NCBI GenBank assembly: GCA_045639325.1
Contig: JAZUCU010000050.1
Location: 1-53,669, forward strand
Length of the DNA stretch: 53,669 nt
Origin: RGIG8244 sp045639325
Lineage (GTDB): Bacteria; Verrucomicrobiota; Lentisphaeria; Victivallales; UBA1829
Direction: 5' to 3'
Shown: positions 16,146-23,080 of the stretch, piece after piece
How the letters are laid out: every line of letters starts with the position of its first letter
How positions within the stretch are numbered: position 1 is the first letter of the stretch
Position numbers and translations under genes: made by a program
The notes under the pieces: generated by a model
The model's database searches: none
Seen by the model: the letters and a program-made list of their open reading frames with translations, nothing else
Told to the model about the DNA's origin: nothing

Positions 16146-16621
16146 TCGAAATCAAACAAAAATGGAAAAAATCATTGATCCGATGCAGTATCATCGCCGT
16201 CGCGGCATGGATCATCTTCCGTTTTCTGTTTCAACCAATGCTTATCTCCGGCAGCAGCATGTACCCAACCTACCCCGATAAAGGCTTCACATTCTCCTGT
16301 CCCTGGCTTCTCTGGATATCGCCACCGGAACGCGGCGACGTTGGCGTCTTTTCCATGGCGGGCAGACGCGTGTACCTGCTGAAACGAATCCTCGCATTCG
16401 AAGGCGAAACCGTAGAGTGGCGCAATGGTGCTCTATATATAAATAATGTATTACATCCCGAGCCATACGTCTCCATGACCAATAATACCTGGAATTCGCC
16501 ACCGGAAAAAGTCGCCCCCGGCAAACTTTACGTCATGGGCGATAACCGTGCCATGTCCATGGAAGAACATGTGGGCGGGCAAATCTCATCCAAACGCCTC
16601 TCCGGCAAACCTCTCTGGTAA
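16142..16621 (+). CDS. lepB: Signal peptidase I (S26), compact form
   Basis: One N-terminal membrane helix (IIAVAAWIIFRFLF) is followed by the Ser motif SGSSMYPTYPDKG (Ser39). The Lys motif is VYLLKRILAFEGETVEW (Lys81), and the box E motif is LYVMGDNRAMSMEEHVGG. These are the catalytic dyad and the conserved GDNR of signal peptidase I, which removes signal peptides on the outer face of the cytoplasmic membrane. At 159 residues it lacks the large beta insertion of enterobacterial LepB. The box E segment reads MSMEEHVGG instead of the common SxDSRxxG. It begins inside the kinase stop codon, so kinase and peptidase are made together. It could serve a dedicated subset of exports. Confidence 0.85.
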   Translation: MIEIKQKWKKSLIRCSIIAVAAWIIFRFLFQPMLISGSSMYPTYPDKGFTFSCPWLLWISPPERGDVGVFSMAGRRVYLLKRILAFEGETVEWRNGALYINNVLHPEPYVSMTNNTWNSPPEKVAPGKLYVMGDNRAMSMEEHVGGQISSKRLSGKPLW

Positions 16622-16635
16622 GGAGTTCACACACT

Positions 16636-17175
16636 ATGACACCTGAAATGAAAAAAATCTGGAAAGTCCGAACCATTCTGTTCTCTGCCTTCGCCCTGAT
16701 CGCTGCCGCTGTCTGGTACTTCTTCATCTACGAAACAGAGGATGATAAAATCAGAAACACCTTTGATACCCTGATCCGCTGCACCTCCAAGAACGGCAAT
16801 AAAGGCATGATTGATGAAGTCGCCGATGTCCGCGGCATCGAACGGGTCTTTGCCCCTGAAATTGAATTGAAAGGCATCCCCTACGCTTCCGGAAAATATA
16901 AAGCAAAGGAACTTGCCCTGCGTTTTATGCAGGGACGAAAAATGATCAACACCCTTCGTCTTTCGGTCCACGACCTTCAAATTACCATTTCTCCGGATAA
17001 AACTTCCGCAGAAACGGAATTCACCTTATACGCCCAGGGGAACGGCGGAAAAGCGGGCAATGGCTTCCATGAAGCCTTCGAATGCAGTGCAAAATTGATT
17101 AAAAATGTTGAGAACGAATGGGTTTTCCAAACTTTGAGTGGCAAACCGGTCGTTACGCGCAGCCAATCGCAATAA
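16636..17175 (+). CDS. Membrane-anchored protein with NTF2-like C-domain (uncertain)
   Basis: A 179-residue protein with one N-terminal membrane helix (ILFSAFALIAAAVWYFFIY) and a soluble domain outside. The soluble part (DTLIRCTSKNGNKGMIDEVADVRGIERVFAPEIELKGIPY, followed by strands ending in FHEAFECSAKLIKNVENEWVFQTLSGKPVV) has the helix-then-beta order of SnoaL/NTF2-like folds. I do not recognise a named family. AGGAG is at 16621-16625. It is the last gene of the run that starts with the sensor kinase, so an envelope role is likely. Confidence 0.55.
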   Translation: MTPEMKKIWKVRTILFSAFALIAAAVWYFFIYETEDDKIRNTFDTLIRCTSKNGNKGMIDEVADVRGIERVFAPEIELKGIPYASGKYKAKELALRFMQGRKMINTLRLSVHDLQITISPDKTSAETEFTLYAQGNGGKAGNGFHEAFECSAKLIKNVENEWVFQTLSGKPVVTRSQSQ

Positions 17176-17236
17176 AGCGCATCAGATGAAATTACTAAAA
17201 AAACGAACTTTTTTTGAAATTTTTTCAATTTCCGGC

Positions 17237-17264
17237 TTGACATTTATCAAATATGTGATATATT
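17237..17264 (+). promoter_or_regulatory. Strong sigma70 promoter for tRNA-Phe
   Basis: A perfect TTGACA (17237-17242) is followed after 16 bases by TATATT (17259-17264), about 54 bases before the mature tRNA. It is the best -35 box found in the window. Confidence 0.7.
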
Positions 17265-17318
17265 AATGGTATCAAGAGGAACGAAAGCCTGTTGATGAAA
17301 CCCTCAGTAAATATGAGT

Positions 17319-17394
<76 letters not shown>

Positions 17395-17410
17395 TTTTTT
17401 TTGCTCTGAT

Positions 17411-17440
17411 GCCGTTTGGACACACCAAACGGCTTTTTTT
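17411..17440 (+). terminator. Rho-independent terminator of tRNA-Phe
   Basis: A perfect 9-bp stem GCCGTTTGG (17411-17419) / CCAAACGGC (17425-17433) with a five-base loop is followed by seven T residues. Confidence 0.9.
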
Positions 17441-17824
17441 GTGCCTACTTACCCCTAAGAAAAAAATCAATAACTTACAACAAACGGAGAATTATGTCAT
17501 TCTCTGTTTCTCCGCTGCCAAGTGCCGCTACCCCCTAAATTCTCCGCTTGCCTTGTGTCGAGGACACGAGGATTTTGGATTACATAAGGCAATGGAGAAC
17601 GATGACTTATAAAAACACACGCTTCTTTTTGTTTTGTTTCGCAGAAAAATCCATTTGATTTATCCGTATTTCAAAACTTACGGTCACGGCATAGTTGCTT
17701 ATATATCAATGTTTTACAAATAAAAGGTGTTGTATTTTTCGCACATAAATCCATAGGATTTATTGCAATGGTGTGACAAACGGAGAATGAAAGAGAAATT
17801 TGCGTTTTTAAGGGGCTGTAACGC
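17441..17824. other. Non-coding junction between tRNA-Phe and the recombinase remnant
   Basis: I find no convincing gene here. It holds an inverted 14-base copy of the tRNA anticodon arm (17563-17576) inside a hairpin (17551-17571). Two copies of ACAAACGGAGAAT (about 17480 and 17776) also lie here, spaced about 300 bases apart. These may mark old element ends. Confidence 0.45.
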
Positions 17825-17862
17825 AAAAAGCGCGCCATCCGACCGTGTAGCCGATGACGCGC
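17825..17862 (-). terminator. Terminator after the recombinase-partner HTH gene
   Basis: GATGACGCGC (17853-17862) pairs with GCGCGCCATC (17830-17839) in a 10-bp stem with one G-T pair. Read on the minus strand it is followed by TTTTTGCG. A similar hairpin ending in TTTTTGCG follows the related fused gene at 22130. Confidence 0.75.
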
Positions 17863-17871
17863 CTGCCCCCC

Positions 17872-18261
17872 TTACAGAAGCCCCAGAAACCGCTTCTGTT
17901 CGGTCCAGTCGGCAGGAAGTCCTGCCTTGAAGTTTTTGAAAGAAATATGCGGCGGTAATGTGCCGACAATAGCCATGTGGATGATTTCCGGCGAAAGCAG
18001 TGCAAGTTGAAGCGTATGGGAAACAATAGCGCGGTCTTTGCCGACCGCTTTTGCCAGTTCCCCTACACCGTTATATCTGCCTTCATCCAACCACTGCTGC
18101 CATAAAATACCGTAGGCAATGGACTGCAAGAGCGGTGTCTGCATCTGGACTACTTTTTGATTGTCTGCCATAACAATACGCTTGCCCTGCCGCATAGTTC
18201 TAATGGTGATCGGAACAACCACCCGAACATTGCCGTTGGGTAATACCTCACTGATATTCAT
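17872..18261 (-). CDS. Small HTH-like partner protein of a serine recombinase
   Basis: A 129-residue protein. It has a beta-rich start (NGNVRVVVPITIRTMRQGKRIVM) and a helical ParB/KorB-like middle (GVGELAKAVGKDRAIVSHTLQLALLSPEIIHMAIVGTLPPHISF). It ends in LPADWTEQKRFLGLL. The same order and several of the same residues appear in the C-terminal half of the fused protein at 22130-22943 (LAAKLGLKPPYVTRVLGL, IVAGTEPDGLS, IPEDWNEQRRLYGF). Its ATG overlaps the recombinase stop by 14 bases, in another frame, and has its own AAGGAG site inside the recombinase gene. The genetic linkage suggests a role in recombination control, such as DNA binding at attachment sites, but this is not proven. Confidence 0.65.
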   Translation of the reverse strand: MNISEVLPNGNVRVVVPITIRTMRQGKRIVMADNQKVVQMQTPLLQSIAYGILWQQWLDEGRYNGVGELAKAVGKDRAIVSHTLQLALLSPEIIHMAIVGTLPPHISFKNFKAGLPADWTEQKRFLGLL

Positions 18262-19387
18262 TTGTTACTCCTTCGATAAGGGCTTGCACCCCGGATGTTT
18301 TGATTTCATAGATGATTTGGTTTTCTTTCAAAATGATTTTTTCAAAAAGCTCCGAATAAAGGCGGTTCAACTCCTGCGGATTGGATTCCTGCCAAAAGGT
18401 ATCTTTGAAAATCTCCATCAACTCATTTATCGTAATTCCCGTCTGTGCGGCAATTTGCTCTTGAAAATATGTCGTTTCAAAAATCTTCTTGGTCTGGTCT
18501 TTGACGGCATCTTCAACTGTGGCTGAACCGATTTTTCCGATAGGGCAACAGCGTTCTGCCCGCTTGGTATCTTGGTCGCAGTAATAATAATAGTACCGCT
18601 TTTTTCCTCTGGTGGTGAATACAGGCTTCATCGCACCTCCGCAATGTCCGCACCGGAGCAGTCCTTTTAGCGGCACAATTAACTCTACCGCACCTCCGGC
18701 TCTATCATACGGATTGTTGGATTTTACAATTTCCTGCGCTCTTTCCCAAACATCACGGTCAATGATTGCTTTGTGGATGCCGGGAATAATCTCATCGTTG
18801 TAAAATATCTCACCGATATAAATGCGGTTTGAAATGATGCGTGAAATATACGGAACTTTCCAAAGATTACCCGTTCTGGGCAATATACCCTCTTGATTTA
18901 ATTCAAGCGCAATAAGTTTTGGAGACTGCGTTTCCACGAACCTTTCAAATATGCGTTTTACAATCGGCGCTTCCTGTGAATGCGGATAGAGTTTTTTGTT
19001 TTCGGCAAAGTATCCGAAAGGTACATAACCACCGAGCCACATTCCACGCTTTTTTGACGCGACTACTTTGTCCTTAATGCGTTCCGCAATTATTTCGCGC
19101 TCGTGCTGTGAGAATGACATCAAAATATTCAACATCATTCTGCCCGCCGAAGTGCTGGTGTTGATTTCCTGCGTTACCGAGCAAAATGAAATGTTATGTT
19201 TTTGAAAAAAGGTCTGCAAGTCGGCAAAATCGAGCAATGATCGTGATAAACGGTCTATTTTGTAAACGACCACCACATCGATTTTCCCAGCTTCAATATC
19301 CGCCCGGAGTTTCTGCAAAGCCGGACGGTTGACGTTACCGCCGGAGAAGCCTCCGTCATCGTAATGCTCCGGTGGTGATCCGGCGAT
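18248..19387 (-). pseudogene. Large serine recombinase lacking the N-terminal catalytic segment
   Basis: The frame reads HYDDGGFSGGNVNRPALQ, then KIDVVVVYKIDRLSRSLLDF and SAGRMMLNILMSFSQHEREI. A recombinase domain, a zinc ribbon (LLRCGHCGGAMKPV with a second pair CDQ and CCP) and a coiled-coil tail follow. This is a large serine recombinase from about residue 50 onward. The first segment with the catalytic serine (usually YxRVSTxxQ) is missing: the frame meets a TAA at 19388-19390 and then joins unrelated recombinase sequence. No ATG occurs before MMLN; only a TTG at 19318 could start it. The arginines of the DRLSRS and GRMM blocks remain. Without Ser it cannot cleave DNA. It is followed by the HTH partner gene. 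Confidence 0.82.
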
Positions 19388-19390
19388 TTA

Positions 19391-19627
19391 TTGATCTTTT
19401 GACAAACATAATAACAATACTTTCTGCCGTGATTCTTGGAATAAGTCGGCGTCAATGCACAGTCGCAATGTCCGCATTTTACAATACCGCTTAATGGGTG
19501 GATTTGTTTGCGATAACCGCTTCTTTCGCCAGCATTTGTACTCATCATCTACTGAACTTTCTCCCATTAGTCACGGGGAATGATCGCTTCGTGTTCACCT
19601 TCATAATTTACATCGTACGTTTAAATA
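19391..19627 (-). pseudogene. Second serine recombinase remnant, zinc-ribbon part
   Basis: Read on the minus strand the frame gives NYEGEHEAIIPRD, a stop, WEKVQ, a stop, then MMSTNAGERSGYRKQIHP. LSGIVKCGHCDCALTP and the Cys-containing YYVCQK follow. This is the end of a recombinase domain plus a zinc ribbon, with two nonsense changes (TAA in place of a Leu codon in RDLWEKVQ, and TAG after VQ). It joins the truncated recombinase at about 19388 and stops matching near 19627. It is a different recombinase from its neighbour, because that gene has its own zinc ribbon. Confidence 0.7.
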
Positions 19628-19648
19628 CAAATTTTTCCATAATTTTAT

Positions 19649-19677
19649 TTGAAAAATACAGTAATATGCCGTATATT
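19649..19677 (+). promoter_or_regulatory. Near-consensus promoter for the 25-residue repeat gene
   Basis: TTGAAA (19649-19654) and TATATT (19672-19677) are separated by exactly 17 bases, 33 bases before ATG 19711. The same boxes and spacing occur at 23030 before the AAA-ATPase gene. Confidence 0.7.
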
Positions 19678-19710
19678 CTTTGACAATAAAAATAAGAAAA
19701 GGTGTTTTTT

Positions 19711-21195
19711 ATGAAAATCAACGACATTAATAGCGTGAAAGACAATGCAAGTTATGATTTTGACTATGAATGGGAAGCGACAATAGAAGAATTAGAAAAT
19801 TCAATAACAGATGATGACTCCAATACGGACATAGATTTTGCTAGCTTTTCCTGCAATGATTGGCGTCAGCACTTATGCTCAAATCCGGAAGATGCCGACA
19901 AGTGCGATAAATGGCATGAGTTTACAGGCAAGGATTGGCGCTGGCTTTTAAGAGATCAGCCGCAATTTGCGGATCGGTGCGATTGGTCGCAACTTGATGC
20001 CTCAGATTGGATTGAACTTTTGCAATATCAGATACAATTTGCGGATAAGTGTAATAAATGGGAGGATTTTACAAACGAAGATTGGCAATGGCTTTTGGTA
20101 AATCTGCCGCAATTCGCGGATAAATGCAATAAATGGCATGAGTTTACAGGCAAGAATTGGTCTTGGGTGTTGCGTCATTTGCCGCAGTTTGCCACCAAAT
20201 GCAATAATTGGGATGAGTTTACTGGCAAGGATTGGCGCTGGCTTTTAAGAGATCAGCCGCAATTTGCAGATAAGTGTAATAATTGGGATAAGTTCGACAG
20301 TGAGGATTGGAGCGAGCTTTTGATATATCTGCCGCAGTTTGCCGACAAATGCGATAAATGGAACGAGTTTGCAAGTGAAAAATGGAGCGAGTTGCTGCAA
20401 TATCGACCGAAGTTTGCCGACAAGTGTGATAAATGGAATGAGTTTGTAAGCGAAGAATGGAGCGAGCTTTTGATATATCTGCCGCAGTTTGCCGACAAAT
20501 GTGATAAATGGAACGAGTTTGTAAGCGAAGAATGGAGCGAGTTGCTGCAATATCAACCGCAATTTGCAGACCGGTGTGATAAATGGAACGAGTTTGTAAG
20601 CGAAGAATGGAGCGAGTTACTGCAAAAACAACCGCAGTTTGCCGACAAGTGTGTTTGGACTGAAATTAACTGCAATGATTGGGAAAAATTATTGGAAACA
20701 CAGCCGCAATTTGCCGACAAATGTGATAAATGGAATGAGTTTTGTTGCAGAAAATGGAGTCATCTTTTGTGTAAACAGCCGCAGTTCGCAAATCGGTGCA
20801 ATAAATGGAACGAATTTATAGGCGGTAGTTGGAGCATTCTGTTGCAAGAGCAACCGCAGTTCACTGACAAGTGCGATAAATGGGAAGAGTTTATGACTTG
20901 GGATTGGAGCAATCTGCTGCAATATCAACCGCAATTTGCAGACCGGTGTGATAAATGGGAAGAGTTTACGGATTTTGATTGGAGCAATCTGCTGCAATAT
21001 CAACCGCAATTTGCAGACCGGTGTGATAAATGGAATGAGTTTGACGGAGCGAAATGGAGCAATCTGCTGCAATATCAACCGCAATTTGCAGACTTGTGCG
21101 ATTGGTCTAAACTTGACAGCGAGGATTGGCGCGATCTATTAGAAAAACAACCACAGTTCGCAGACAGACGTTGTAATATACACAACTTTGCGTAG
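19711..21195 (+). CDS. Tandem 25-residue repeat protein (W-F-W-LL-PQFAD-C)
   Basis: A 494-residue cytoplasmic-looking protein with no signal peptide. After an acidic N-terminus (about 1-64, with one degenerate unit FSCNDWRQHLCSNPEDADK) come 17 contiguous repeats (residues 65-486) of 25 residues; three are 24. The consensus is C-D-K-W-x-E-F-x-x-x-x-W-S-x-L-L-Q-x-Q-P-Q-F-A-D-K/R. Two Trp, one Phe, Leu-Leu, Pro and one Cys per unit are nearly invariant, indicating a helix-turn-helix solenoid. I do not recognise the family; ankyrin-, Sel1- or HEAT-like stacking is conceivable but the consensus fits none of them. ATG 19711 is preceded by AAAAGG; an in-frame GTG at 19702 is the alternative. It sits between two decayed recombinases, so it is probable element cargo. 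Confidence 0.85.
   Translation: MKINDINSVKDNASYDFDYEWEATIEELENSITDDDSNTDIDFASFSCNDWRQHLCSNPEDADKCDKWHEFTGKDWRWLLRDQPQFADRCDWSQLDASDWIELLQYQIQFADKCNKWEDFTNEDWQWLLVNLPQFADKCNKWHEFTGKNWSWVLRHLPQFATKCNNWDEFTGKDWRWLLRDQPQFADKCNNWDKFDSEDWSELLIYLPQFADKCDKWNEFASEKWSELLQYRPKFADKCDKWNEFVSEEWSELLIYLPQFADKCDKWNEFVSEEWSELLQYQPQFADRCDKWNEFVSEEWSELLQKQPQFADKCVWTEINCNDWEKLLETQPQFADKCDKWNEFCCRKWSHLLCKQPQFANRCNKWNEFIGGSWSILLQEQPQFTDKCDKWEEFMTWDWSNLLQYQPQFADRCDKWEEFTDFDWSNLLQYQPQFADRCDKWNEFDGAKWSNLLQYQPQFADLCDWSKLDSEDWRDLLEKQPQFADRRCNIHNFA
19903..21168 (+). repeat. 17 tandem 75-bp coding repeats (three of 72 bp)
   Basis: Units start at the TGC/TGT cysteine codon. Fourteen are 75 bases and three (the CDW/CVW variants) are 72. 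Units 8-10 and 14-16 are almost identical in DNA (for example the repeated run encoding WNEFVSEEWSELL), showing recent unequal exchange. Confidence 0.9.
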
Positions 21196-21346
21196 ATTTT
21201 CGTGAGAATGTTCCGTAAAGTTGTTTTGGTATCTTAGGCCATTGTGGTATTGAGAAGAAAAAAATCAAAAAATTCAAATAATCCGCTTGTATTTTCTTTT
21301 TGTGGGACATATTATTAACGAAACATAGCGTGGCAATTTTCTGCCT

Positions 21347-21653
21347 TTCTGAGTTTTTCTGACGAAAAGTGAAGCGATTTTCAGAATTTGATTTCACAGC
21401 AAAATTCTGAGTTTTTAAGCTCAAAAATGCGTTTCAGAATGGCGGGGGAGCGAAAAAAAGCGAGCCGCCATTTTTTTATCCCCCTGTTAATCTTGCTGAA
21501 AAAATCATCCTTACTATTATTTTATAAAACACGTTGATTCAAAGGATTTTACAACATTCCTGCCAGTGTATAAGAAACACACTCAGACTCTGAAATCAGA
21601 CCGTTTTGCCCCAAATTTTGTCTGAAATCTGTCTGAATTCTGAGTTTTTCTGA
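21347..21653. repeat. Three copies of TTCTGAGTTTTT in non-coding DNA
   Basis: A 16-base repeat TTCTGAGTTTTTCTGA is present at 21347-21362 and 21638-21653, and its first 12 bases recur at 21405-21416. TCTGAAATC-type words lie between. The region has no credible gene. Confidence 0.6.
21438..21477 (+). terminator. Probable terminator downstream of the repeat gene
   Basis: AATGGCGG (21438-21445) pairs with CCGCCATT (21465-21472) and is followed by a T run to 21477. The loop is long (19 bases), so confidence is moderate. Confidence 0.5.
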
Positions 21654-21717
21654 AAAGTGTAAAAATCAAGGTTCTTTTTGTAAGCGCTTGATTATTAACA
21701 AAAATACAATTTTACAT

Positions 21718-21960
21718 CTTACCGAGCAAGGGGGAAGATATGAAAATGGGGCAAGTTTTTATCAGCCCCCATTTTTGTCTGGAAAATTTACCCTCAAAAT
21801 TTTTACCTTGCAAACTTACCTTGTGGGGGGGGAGAAGTGAAAACGCTGTCAAGTTTTTAGCTTCACCCAACGGTCTATTTGGATTTTTACCGACATTTTA
21901 CCCTCAAAAATCATCAATTCTTACCGAGGTAATGGGGGAAGATAAAAAACGCTGACCATT
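21718..21960 (+). repeat. Three imperfect direct repeats of about 100 bp
   Basis: Units begin CTTACC at 21718, 21815 and 21920. Each continues with a run of G, then GAAG, an A-rich stretch and CAAGTTTTT or a similar T run. The first two end in TTTACCCTCAAAA. The first unit can fold ATGGGGC against GCCCCCAT. The rest of 21480-22080 shows no gene. Function unknown. Confidence 0.5.
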
Positions 21961-22084
21961 TTTTCAAGTCTAACAAAAATTCTGTGAAGTTTTTTTCACA
22001 AAACCGCTTCACAAGGGCGTTTTCGCTGCTTTCAGCCACATCCCCGAACCTTGCTGCAATCGCCGCGACACGCCCCTGTAAACG

Positions 22085-22113
22085 CAAAAATGCGGCAAGA
22101 TTTCTCCTGCCGC
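22085..22113 (-). terminator. Terminator after the recombinase-HTH fusion
   Basis: GCGGCA/TGCCGC (22092-22097 and 22108-22113) forms a short stem. On the minus strand it is followed by an A and then TTTTTGCG, as after the related gene at 17872. Confidence 0.5.
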
Positions 22114-22129
22114 CAAGCGGGTTCCGCAA

Positions 22130-22934
22130 TCATCGTTCCGGGAAACCATAAAGTCTCCTCTGTTCGTTCCAGTCCTCCGGAATATTTTTCATGATTTGTG
22201 CGATGGATAATCCATCGGGTTCTGTTCCGGCAACGATCGCTTCAACGATGTCCGGCGCAAGATTATTCAAGCCAAGTACCCGCGTCACATACGGCGGTTT
22301 CAAACCGAGTTTTGCCGCCAAGTCCGTGATGTTATTTGCCTCTCCATTGATAAGCATTTCCATCCACCGCTGTCCGTTGCGGATTGCCCGAAGTAAAGAT
22401 TGCTGCCGCATCCGGTCTGCTCCCGGAGCTGGAATCACCACTCGGCGGTGACCGTCAATTTTCTTGCTTTCCAACTGCATGGTCATCCGGATTGAACCAT
22501 CGTCCAAAACCTCTTGAGCTGCTTCCGGAAACTTCTCCGGTTCACCGTGAGGTTCGTAAAAGTATCCGCTGACCGCCATTTCGGAAGCAAGGTCTTTTAA
22601 TCCGTCAACTTTCAAGGTCAGGCTGATTTTGTCGGCAAAGACTCTTATTTCACCGATGAGCATCTGAAGTAATTCCTGCCTTGCGCTGGGAAACATAAAC
22701 TCCCAAAGCCCGGAAATATCGCCGAGGGCAGCAATGATCTCCGTTTCTGACAACGGTTCCCGCAACTGCGCCTTTTTCTTTTTTGCCTCGGTGAGCAGCT
22801 CTCCAACTTTTCTGATTTCATCAAAATCGGTATCGTTCTGCAAGGCATTCTTTTTCAGTTCATCGGGTTCGGACTGCTCTATGTGGCGATCCCGTTGGGG
22901 ATTGCTTCTTTTTGTTTTTCCGGACTGTGTTTTC
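22130..22934 (-). pseudogene. Serine recombinase C-terminus fused in frame to the HTH partner
   Basis: The frame is open from a TAG near 22935 to 22130, with no ATG start; only a TTG at 22843 is available. The first half (DFDEIRKVGELLTEAKKKKAQLREPLSETEIIAAL, then LWEFMFPSARQELLQMLIGEIRVFADKISLTLKVDGL) is the tail that follows the zinc ribbon in large serine recombinases. From about VLDDGSIRMTMQLESKK onward it is homologous to the 129-residue protein at 17872-18261. The two parts, separate and overlapping in the other locus, are one polypeptide here. Everything upstream (catalytic domain, recombinase domain, zinc ribbon) is absent. It is best regarded as a decayed third recombinase; the HTH part might still be made. 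Confidence 0.7.
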
Positions 22935-23029
22935 TAGGCTTCATCGCCGTCCGGATCGCAATTTGGTGGTATCACGAATAAAATTGAGCTCATGACAACT
23001 GATTTTTCAGTTTTTATGAAATAAAACAA

Positions 23030-23058
23030 TTGAAAATGCTGTCAATACAGTGTATATT
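23030..23058 (+). promoter_or_regulatory. Promoter for the AAA-ATPase/nuclease gene
   Basis: TTGAAA (23030-23035), a 17-base spacer and TATATT (23053-23058), with AGGAG at 23067-23071, drive ATG 23081. Confidence 0.7.
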
Positions 23059-23080
23059 ACAGCAATAGGAGTATGTGATA

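Noticed and set aside
20245..21084. Minus-strand repeat frames opposite the 25-residue repeats
   Set aside because: They arise from the periodicity of the coding repeats on the other strand.
19903..21168. CRISPR-like array suggested by regular 75-base repeats
   Set aside because: The repeats are contiguous, coding and without spacers; there are no cas genes.
21914..22129. 71-codon minus-strand frame directly after the recombinase-HTH fusion
   Set aside because: It runs through the terminator hairpin of the preceding gene, lacks a ribosome site and has no recognisable motif, although its composition is not absurd.
22842..22981. Plus-strand hydrophobic frame (FIGFGLLYVAIPLGIASF and onward) ending in TAA
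   Set aside because: It could be the tail of a membrane protein, but the opposite strand reads as a hydrophilic continuation of the recombinase tail, which better fits its neighbours.
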